DNA from: Deltaproteobacteria bacterium
GTDB lineage: Bacteria > Myxococcota_A > Polyangia > HGW-17 > SLPX01
Assembly (NCBI GenBank): GCA_011390535.1
Contig: JAABSF010000003.1
Span: 1-31,552, forward strand
Direction of reading: 5' to 3'
DNA: 31,552 nt
Shown piece by piece: positions 26,901 to 31,552 of the stretch. Position numbers and translations under genes: made by a program. Position 1 is the first letter of the stretch. The number at the start of each line of letters is the position of its first letter. The notes under the pieces were generated by a model, which saw only the letters and a program-made list of their open reading frames with translations, had not been told where the DNA came from and did no database searches.

Positions 26901-29658
26901 TCGGATTGAGCTTTTCAGATTGTCGGGAGAAGTCTACGAACGAGAGTTGAAGGATCCGGATCGAGCTATTGATGCGTACAGAGCAATACTGGACTATGAC
27001 AACAATCATGTGACAGCGGTTACGGCTTTGGCTCGACTTTATGAGAGCGTGTCTGATTGGGACAATGCCCTTGAAATGCTGCAGTTACTTGCCGAGTTGG
27101 AGCAAGATCCTGTCATGCAGGTGGATATTCATCATAGAACAGGGCATATCCTTCAGGAGGCGATGCAGGACGTAGTGAGGGCTGAAGAGGAATATGTCAA
27201 GGCGCTGGAGCTTGATCCTGCTTATGTTCCTTCAATGACGGCGCTGACCGAAATATATAAGGGTAGAAATGATTGGATGAAGGCCGCTAAGATGATGATC
27301 ACGGCCGAACAAAACACTAACAATATCCTTGAAAGGACAAAATTACTAAAAGACGCAGGAGTGATCTATTTAGATCACTTGGAAGACAAAGAAACCGCTA
27401 AGGATTTATTGGCACGTGCCGTTGAATTGGATCCAGAACATGTTGAAGCAGCTAAACCGTTGAGCGTGTTGCTGTTTGAAGATGAAGAGTATGAGCAACT
27501 TGAACCAATTATGGACATGTTGGTCAGAAAGTCTGAAGGAGTTGATAAGTCTGAGCTAAATGACTTGTATTACAGAGCTGGTTATACAGCTCATAAGCAG
27601 GGAAAGCTGGACAAAGCTCTTAAGTATTACCAGTCTGCATATGATATTGATTCCACTCAGTTGCCCACCTTAAAGGGAATGGCAGAGATTCTTTATGAAC
27701 AAGAACAGTGGGATCGGTCTTTTAAGATCTATCAAACAATGCTTGTGCATCACAGGGATGACCAAAGCAGCGAAGAGATTACGGATATTTTCTATCGTTT
27801 GGGAAATATCAAGCAAAAGCTGGGACAACGCAAGAAGGCCCTCAATATGTATGAGAAGGCTCTGGAGATAGAGCCGGCGCACAGAGACACTTTGTTTGCT
27901 GTTATTGAGCTTCAGGAAAAACAAAAAGACTGGGAAGCTGTTATCCACGCAAAGAGAGCTTTGCTACATAGCGCCGATGAAGACGAAAAATTCCAACTTT
28001 TGGAAGAAATAGGCGATGTTTATAACGACAAATTGTCGAATCCGCAGAAATCCATCGCATCATATCAAGAAGCCTTAGAGGTAAACCCCGGCTCACACCG
28101 CGTTCTCCAGAAATCCATGGAGCGTTACTATTCTACAAAACAGTGGAAAAAGGCCATCAGCATAATTGATAAATTCATTGAGATGGAGCCGGATCCCAAA
28201 ATACGTTTCAAATACGCATATGCCGCTGCGGCGATATTTAGAGATGAATTGAAGGCCCTTGATGAATCAATCGAGTACTTCAACCGATGCCTTGACGATA
28301 ATTGGGAGCACCTAAAAGCCTTTGAGGCGATTGATAAAATCTGCACACAGAAAAAAGATTGGAAGGCATTGGAGCGAAATTATCGCAAAATGATTAAGAG
28401 GTTGCCGCCTGAGGGACAAGAGAAGTTGGGGGTTATGTTGTGGCATGGGTTGGGAGAGATTTATAGATCCCGCATGCGCAACTATGATAGCGCTGTTGCT
28501 GCTTTTGAAGTTGCAGCGCAGTTGGACCCGGACAACGCTCAGCGGCATCAGATTTTAGCGGAATTGTATGAGACTATTGGTGGCCCGGAAGCCATGGAAA
28601 AGTCGGTACAGGAGTTCCAAAAGGTTCTGAAAGCCGAACCGAGCCGGGTGGATGTTTTCAAAAAGCTATTTCAGATTTATAATACTGAGCTACGTGAATA
28701 CGACAAAGCCTGGTGTGTTGCTTCTGCTTTGAAATTTTACCGTCAGATTGAACCTCAAGAGCAAAGGCTTTTAGAGAGCTATCCCCAAAATAATCTTGTG
28801 CGGGCGAAACAGCGGATGGGTGATGAAATGTGGTCTCGATTTGTATTTCATGAAGATGAAAACAGGATAATCGGAGCCATTTTTGGAATAATTGCACCAG
28901 CGGTTGCCTATGCCAACGCTAGACCTTTGAAGGCATATGGTCTTAAGAGGAAAGACGCAAGGCCTCTTGCGACAGATAAGCTGATGTTCACACGTTTGTT
29001 CAACTATGTTTTGCAAGTGTTGAACATCCAGGCGATGCCGGATCTTTATGTAAGGGATCAGCAAGCTGGAGGGATGATTTCGGGTGTATCCATTGAAAAA
29101 GGTCAGCTGCTGCCATTTTGTATTGCGGGAGGAAGTCTTCTCCAGGGAAGAAATGAAAAAGAGCTGGCATTTGCTATTGCTAGGGAGCTGACTTATCTAA
29201 GGCCGGAACATTTGATTTTGAGAATACTTGGAAATGTAACTCCAGGAGCTTTGAAATCACTGCTGTTATCGGCCTTGAAGCTTGTTAATCCCAAAATTAA
29301 TTTACCGGGCGTGGATCCGGGTGTGTTGCAGCAACAAGCTCAGCTCTTGCAAAAAGGTCTCCAGCCTTCTCAGCTTAATGTGCTTGGCTCACTGGCAAAG
29401 AAACTAATGGATAATCCTGCCGCAGTCGATTTGGCTCTGTGGCTGAATGGAGTGGAAGCTACTGCAAACAGGGCAGGCTTTGTGCTTTGCAATGATTTGG
29501 CCATTGCCGCAAACATGGTTAGAGTAACTGATAGCGGAGCTGTACCGGTTGGAGGAAGAACCCTTGATGATAAGCTCAGCGATTTGGTGCTTTACAGTGT
29601 AAGCGAACCTTACTTTGGTATTCGCAAAGAGCTTGGGATGGCTATTGGACAACAATAA
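17986..29658 (+). CDS. Giant cytoplasmic TPR protein with a degenerate peptidase-like C-terminus, GltI-like
   Basis: The 3890-residue protein has no signal peptide and no membrane helix, so it should be cytoplasmic. Residues 1-367 are divergent TPRs. Residues about 368-448 are a charged Glu/Gln-rich linker. About 40 units of some 72-78 residues (two TPR-like hairpins each) fill 449-3585, with recurring ALDRLYE, W-E-L-VYE, A-YR-ILE and DP spots. The last 300 residues are globular. NEKELAFAIARELTYLRPEH aligns by eye with the zinc helix of M48 peptidases, but the HExxH motif reads RELTY (3733-3737), so catalysis is unlikely. The ATG follows GGGAGGA (17971-17977). In M. xanthus GltI is a giant cytoplasmic TPR protein of the gliding complex. 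Size, type and place after the GltG-like gene suggest the same role as inner scaffold. Confidence 0.88.
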   Translation: MDLRKEREVFLLATRSWEDLINGIKVAVKAEQDAGLKANLLVTLGDLAWNDALEGDLAVSCYKSAFKADKTNKTALIRALDVYEAFGDLHNGIKVAKLLVDSGDEKKGVVELIRRLGYLLMSAGKWDEAKTVFENAVEAGDQNAEIELSVCREGVQAQQRNVDSLLDGMDDNSFEVQVHFLMSMGLLIQENDPSRALGFFKNILAMDPNNHRALWEIQRIFLDGNTPHELFDFHKDYLSDLSSETEQKSLRALEIGRFWLRQLQDEPKASYFFALALSENHSRKIRFDGDLVALEHVVLKGKEESVEKAFERAGELDFSKGELVFLNVLRGIFFQHRLKNEQLAKDAFIAAREISPEHEDVLAFFEQKNEVSKSDGTVDMKDNTVRSEEQKEEQIFQEEQEVEEGHPEAQMQAETQNRENFEETFNEEQQKLIDEARAVEEEQKEKAPDAWRKVVKALPEAILPKMELARVQKELERWNSAADALNDVLNALPENAVDQKKSVLFDLIELYRDHMKLDVKVLECFKKLKKIDPNDIRVLDAMAEHLESAKRYTDLIKVLRQKADLLTEPQEKVDLQLRIARLFMDRNNHAEAVKAFEAVLEEDPTNAEALEQLKEMYEKRRDWEKLISVYEKEIEQAEDEEAKLEGRLSVARLASQKLRRPGVATDLWEKVLESDPQNIEAMENLETFYKREKKWEELAGVCEKHVDLIDDAEQCGKLCLEMGVLFSDRLNDTKRAIQAWKKLLTFDPENRRAQDSLKKLYIADKAWDELEAFYAEQDKWEEYIRVLDRQVPQEEPETQISLLFKVATLWLEKMEKPERAVGSYEKILKIDEKNLAAAEALIPIFSAANNNKKLASVLEIQLEHTEDPELKIERLRNLSDLYENKLRDPKTAMDLYLQAFELAWEEEWVRAELERLAEITKGWTKLLGAYENVLEKFSDPADSLPFRKVVASIYEKELGEVEKALEVNKSILEIAPEDLEAVEALERLYIAKASFDSLIQVYAKKLELVMEEESRREILLKMAQLSEEELSNPQEAIKYYNSILEMGEDLDTLKALDRLYESQEMWEQLAGVLESRLVLIDPEDRTNLGEIKYRLGQLKENKLESPGEAIAAYRDILEMDPLHDGAREALEKRLSDDSFKLEAANILQPIYEEQAEWEKLVSVYEIKVEGQEDAPLEAVDFLLKIGEIWGQRLGDSSKAFDAYKRAFEKDPTNEQARQELVKICEIDENWSDLVSLYEGAVTQDIDPTLRRELFVSLAKIQDTHLDNWEKAVEAYRQALVIDPDDLDSLDALEQLFTRREEWSDLLEIYRKKAEISADPENRETLFFQMAYLQEEMLKKIPEAIETYREIVAADDTNLKALQALDRLYTQQEAWHELADNLTRQLDLTDADSEEHVVLLNRLAELRKSRLGEAGAAVETYKKVLQEDPENDHAIASLEALLSSEEHQLNVAQILEPIYRMRDDWQKSIRVYEVMVENTFDPVKKLELLHGIGELYEIAGDDSASAFATYGRALAEDPMNEETQKRLERLSQELENWEDLIALYKNQAADTVDTELGVMLLTRVAEIYDSQLQDLEKAAESYYQVLEINPERIEAADALESLFVRMDDSARLVQILLKKSDMSGDIEERKNLCYKAAQIQKDVLENSQAAIEIYNKVLEMDESDMVSLDALEGLYVHQESWENLKDVYIKKAELAPTDEERKKMLYVLGQVYDVELKDAPRAIETYRSILDIDPEDLEAIQALDRLYEATENWYELLNILEREEELAQGSAEVVGLKHRMGSLWEHNMEDLTRSVECYREVLQMDPTHEPTLEALDRIVHGEKEPLLAASVLEPVYRDGMDWEKLADVYEVMVKHTEESAQKVELLHRTADLYEQQLESFDRAFDAYGRALEEDPTNEQTLGQLERLADQTNSWEPLAQLYESQLEKILDSQLQISMLLKVARVYEEELEQAENAVKKYERALEHDPECRPAILSLDRLFESMEKWKELTEVLRREIRMAVSDEEMVSLQFRLGQIFEQNIGDMDSALECYRDILTTLPGHSATLSALELLFSEGVKQQEIAEILEPFYTDHGHWEKLVKILEVQLDYVQDLMDRMAAIQRIAEINENQLVDSIEAFRWWGRAYLEDPTSELVVEELERLAAATESWEELVEVYQKAAEAKADDPGLVKMILLRKARICEEQTQNHAQWEEALLKVLSIDEKDAEALAGLDRLYTQAQMYEELASILERRVEIAEIPDDIITLHFRLAEVREVFLEDLDGAVQSFKAVLEEEMRNPKALEGLEKIYFAREQWRELYEVYEQLLDVAAGDSEMADCYARMAKIASDALEDPKDAQQKWHQVLDLRGEDPMALEALADLFEEASRWQDLVEILERQVDVMEEPSERVAVLDRLGRIHRDNLQQDRDSIDVYNRIMEIDPSNTLALWALADLYRQTQAWEELAQTLYELVRIGTTEAEMSDEQLIDLYSQIGELQGQVLMRPDDAIEAWQRVLDLDPGSFKALGELEALFTQEMRWPECVQVLEQKVNALTEVPDKIEVLLQIANIWEDKELHPVNAAEAYERVLELDPSHMMASENVEKIYRENEEWEKLVDILLGRIEHIDSTEGRVEILQQTAKIYEENMVPSDLDSAFQTLLFAFELDYTNEQTASELERLASATNKWNELLTKYNEEVQQLTDIETKCELLVKIGRWYGEKLNHPEYAIASLKQALQLDQNNRSALAGLGDFYKHQGQWAELVQVLTRRSELEEDPSVLTKLYYQIGELYENKLSNVMEAEKALPYAIQSYQKSLQADGTNEDPIQALERLYRQNQQWENLVDILKKKAELAEDTDAVIDIKYSVGEIYEDRLDDAYRAIESYKDILTVDPQHLPALKSLEKLYEKTGQMEEYLDVLEQQLDYVGSDEERITKYNQMAAVWEEHFDKISRSTECYEKILLIDEKSEGAYRNLERLYRQEAQWEDLVDTYSKHINAIHSPADRIELFRLSGEVYERELKDPDRAIDAYRAILDYDNNHVTAVTALARLYESVSDWDNALEMLQLLAELEQDPVMQVDIHHRTGHILQEAMQDVVRAEEEYVKALELDPAYVPSMTALTEIYKGRNDWMKAAKMMITAEQNTNNILERTKLLKDAGVIYLDHLEDKETAKDLLARAVELDPEHVEAAKPLSVLLFEDEEYEQLEPIMDMLVRKSEGVDKSELNDLYYRAGYTAHKQGKLDKALKYYQSAYDIDSTQLPTLKGMAEILYEQEQWDRSFKIYQTMLVHHRDDQSSEEITDIFYRLGNIKQKLGQRKKALNMYEKALEIEPAHRDTLFAVIELQEKQKDWEAVIHAKRALLHSADEDEKFQLLEEIGDVYNDKLSNPQKSIASYQEALEVNPGSHRVLQKSMERYYSTKQWKKAISIIDKFIEMEPDPKIRFKYAYAAAAIFRDELKALDESIEYFNRCLDDNWEHLKAFEAIDKICTQKKDWKALERNYRKMIKRLPPEGQEKLGVMLWHGLGEIYRSRMRNYDSAVAAFEVAAQLDPDNAQRHQILAELYETIGGPEAMEKSVQEFQKVLKAEPSRVDVFKKLFQIYNTELREYDKAWCVASALKFYRQIEPQEQRLLESYPQNNLVRAKQRMGDEMWSRFVFHEDENRIIGAIFGIIAPAVAYANARPLKAYGLKRKDARPLATDKLMFTRLFNYVLQVLNIQAMPDLYVRDQQAGGMISGVSIEKGQLLPFCIAGGSLLQGRNEKELAFAIARELTYLRPEHLILRILGNVTPGALKSLLLSALKLVNPKINLPGVDPGVLQQQAQLLQKGLQPSQLNVLGSLAKKLMDNPAAVDLALWLNGVEATANRAGFVLCNDLAIAANMVRVTDSGAVPVGGRTLDDKLSDLVLYSVSEPYFGIRKELGMAIGQQ
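19330..28742 (+). repeat. About 40 degenerate 72-78-codon repeats, with longer repeat modules
   Basis: Within the giant gene the unit W-E-L-VYE to DP-AL-LY returns roughly every 216-235 bases. A special unit with ILEPIY/LEPVY/LEPFY recurs near 21410, 22333, 23461 and 24160, each time followed by a unit containing DPTNEQ or a variant. These special pairs are separated by three to five ordinary units, which points to past duplication of larger blocks. Confidence 0.75.
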
Positions 29659-29940
29659 GCGGGGTTCTAATTAGGAGCTTGGAGCTTGTTTTCCTTGAAT
29701 GAATATGGGGTTGTGGATGGTTTGTCGGCCGCTGCGGACCTAATGAGCCTAAACAGAACGGATGCAATACAATTGGGTCCACCGGAACTTAAGTTTTGAA
29801 CTGATAAGAAAGCAAGGTAGGTTCCTTTGGCCACTATAGGAAGTGTTGTTTCTTCGGGTTCTGTTTTTTTTCTTATTCTATATTCCCAGGTACCCTCAAA
29901 CGATTAACTTCGTAGGGTTGAGAATTTATAAACACTCGGG

Positions 29941-31551
29941 CTATTTGATAGGGGAGGTTCGTTCGCCTTGCAGCTCATTGTTCTTACTTGACTTCACGTT
30001 GTAGATATTAACCGCTTTTTCTTTGCCTTTAACTTTGACGGGAGGAAGGCTGACAGTCTCAAATTGGTTGTCCAAGTTCTGTACGGTGTTTTCTGAGATT
30101 AAGATTTGCCCGGGTTTCGCCAGTGAACAAAGACGGGACGCAAGATTAACACCATCACCTACAACTGTATATTGCATAGTTTTGGATGTCCCAATCGCCC
30201 CGCAGACAACCTCTCCTGTGTTGATACCGATGCCTATTTCTATCGGTTCCTGCCCTTCAGACATTCGAGTTCGGTTGAATTCCTGAAGAACCTTCATCAT
30301 TTCTACGGCGCAACGAACTGCTCTGACCTGGGACTCCGGATGTTCCACCGGGGCTCCGAAGAGGGCCATGATTTCGTCGCCGACATATTTGTCAAGGGTC
30401 CCTTGAAAACGGAAAAGCACATCAACCATCAATTCAAAGTATTCGTTTAACATTTGAACGATTTCAGGTGCCGGTTTCCTTTCAGACATTGAGGTAAATC
30501 CTCTAATATCTGCAAAAAGAATGGTGACTTCCTTTAGAACACCGCCTTGCTCTAGTTGAAGTTGTCCTGATAAGATTTCGTCTACCAGGTTTGGAGAGAG
30601 AAGCCGCTCGAACTGGGCGCGCATTGCTGCTTCTTGTTGAATCCCCTGGGCAAGGTTTGCGTTTTGTATAGCGGTTGCGGCCTGGTTGGCGATGCTGGAG
30701 AGGATCTGAAGATCTTTGTCGGTAAAGGCGCTTGTCGCGATTCGGCTGTCTAAGTGGATTATGCCCAAAAGATCTTCTCTCCATAGCAGAGGGACACTCA
30801 TTGTTGATCTTATTCCTTGCATGATAATTGAATGAGCCCCGCTAAATCTGCTGTCCATTGTAGCATCGGAAGAAAGGACAGCAGTTTTGTTCTCTGTAAC
30901 TTCACTAAGAATAGTTTTAGAGATTACGATATCTTCGTCTTCTTTTTGATCCTTTCCACTGCTTTTTCGTTTTATTACCCTTGGTTTAAATTCTCCATCA
31001 GGTTCCTTTAAAAAGATGACCCCTCTATCTGCCGGAAGAACATCAAAGGTTTTGTCTAAAATTTTCTGCAGAAGAGAGTCAAGGTTGACGTCTAAACTTA
31101 GAAAGTGACCGACTTCGTATGCTATTCGCAGTTTCTCATAGTCACGTCTTAAAACATTGATATCATAGATGTCTTTTTCAGGTAGAAACTCATGGGTGGT
31201 TTCAGCGTCGATTTTTTGACGAATATGACTCTGAAGAAGCTCTGGAGGCTGTATGCTTACTTGGTTTAACTCCTCTTGCTTGGTGTCGGTTTCATGGAAA
31301 ACGAAGCGAGTGGAGCCCATGGAAATCTCGTCCCCTTCTTCCAGGACGTGTTCCATGATTCTTTCGCCTTTAAGATAAGAGCCGTTCAAACTCCCGAGAT
31401 CTCTGAAGACATATTTGTTATCAGGTGATAGAAAAACTTGAGCGTGTTCTTTTGAAACTATACGATCTAACACTTGTATAGTGTTATCCGGATGACGTCC
31501 GATGGTGTTGAGCTTTTGGAGCTCATGCTCTTGTGGTGGGTTTGTTGAGAC
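29941..31551 (-). CDS. FHA-GAF-class III adenylate cyclase (N-terminus outside window)
   Basis: The frame is open to the right edge, and 536 residues are visible. An FHA domain at about 14-85 has GRHPDN, VSKEHA and LGSLNGSYL, all key residues present. A GAF domain lies at about 155-300 (ADRGVIFL, MSVPLLWREDLLGIIHLDS). A class III cyclase domain lies at about 338-500. It has metal Asp348 (FADIRGFT) and Asp392 (KYVGDE), Lys388 and Thr462 as likely adenine contacts (the Lys/Thr pair of CyaC-type cyclases), and Asn469 and Arg473 in GDGVNLASRL. The product would be a cytoplasmic enzyme making cAMP from ATP, controlled by a phospho-Thr partner and a small ligand. An internal GTG at 31473 is not the start because it would cut the FHA domain. 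It converges on the giant TPR gene with a 282-base gap, where I see no strong terminator. Confidence 0.92.
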   Translation of the reverse strand, partial: VSTNPPQEHELQKLNTIGRHPDNTIQVLDRIVSKEHAQVFLSPDNKYVFRDLGSLNGSYLKGERIMEHVLEEGDEISMGSTRFVFHETDTKQEELNQVSIQPPELLQSHIRQKIDAETTHEFLPEKDIYDINVLRRDYEKLRIAYEVGHFLSLDVNLDSLLQKILDKTFDVLPADRGVIFLKEPDGEFKPRVIKRKSSGKDQKEDEDIVISKTILSEVTENKTAVLSSDATMDSRFSGAHSIIMQGIRSTMSVPLLWREDLLGIIHLDSRIATSAFTDKDLQILSSIANQAATAIQNANLAQGIQQEAAMRAQFERLLSPNLVDEILSGQLQLEQGGVLKEVTILFADIRGFTSMSERKPAPEIVQMLNEYFELMVDVLFRFQGTLDKYVGDEIMALFGAPVEHPESQVRAVRCAVEMMKVLQEFNRTRMSEGQEPIEIGIGINTGEVVCGAIGTSKTMQYTVVGDGVNLASRLCSLAKPGQILISENTVQNLDNQFETVSLPPVKVKGKEKAVNIYNVKSSKNNELQGERTSPIK

Positions 31552-31552
31552 T

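Noticed and set aside
17986..29658. CRISPR-like or mobile repeats in the giant gene
   Set aside because: The periodicity is at protein level, is degenerate in DNA, and follows the TPR pattern. There are no identical direct repeats with spacers.
29659..29940. Terminators between the giant gene and the cyclase gene
   Set aside because: Only short stems (for example TTCCT/AGGAA near 29820-29850) and a T-run near 29864 were seen; none combine into a convincing terminator.

Overview
The window looks like a chromosomal segment of a didermic deltaproteobacterium-like organism, most likely Myxococcota, perhaps Bradymonadia. The family assignment is inference. It rests on the AgmX/PglI-type C-terminal domain, a TrmD fused to a second SPOUT methyltransferase, Cys-rich lipoproteins, giant TPR proteins and FHA-containing signalling proteins. 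I read the GC content as moderate, near 45 percent by eye, which is low for myxobacteria. No tRNA, rRNA, CRISPR array, transposase or integrase was seen.

Region 1 (2-2376) holds the 3' end of comEC, the DNA-uptake channel, converging on an EamA-type transporter. Region 2 (about 2480-6483) is the ribosomal and tRNA-modification block rpsP-khpA-rimM-trmD-rplS-yraN. It has structured leaders before rpsP and rplS and an unusually long gap between khpA and rimM. TrmD is a two-domain fusion and carries Glu where E. coli TrmD has its catalytic Asp169. Region 3 (6631-7182) is a lone Cys-rich lipoprotein on the minus strand.

Region 4 (about 7440-29658) is the main interest: six plus-strand genes that together look like a trans-envelope machine related to the Myxococcus xanthus Glt (gliding) and Nfs (spore coat) complexes. 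In order they encode a periplasmic TPR protein (GltC-like), a 1162-aa periplasmic TPR protein (GltD/AgmU-like), a TPR lipoprotein (GltE/AglT-like), a small exported protein (at the GltF position), an FHA/three-TM/TonB-like inner-membrane protein (GltG/PglI-like), and a 3890-aa cytoplasmic TPR protein (GltI-like) ending in what may be a dead M48-type peptidase domain. The order C-D-E-F-G-I follows the M. xanthus order as I recall it, but no GltH, GltA/B barrel, GltJ or AglRQS motor gene is present here. A cytoplasmic scaffold, an energy-transducing inner-membrane protein, periplasmic TPR proteins and an outer-membrane lipoprotein would together span the envelope. What it moves or exports cannot be told from the sequence.

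Region 5 (29941-31551) is a convergent minus-strand gene, cut by the window edge, encoding an FHA-GAF-class III adenylate cyclase. Its FHA domain, together with the FHA domain of the GltG-like protein, suggests phospho-threonine signalling around the locus.
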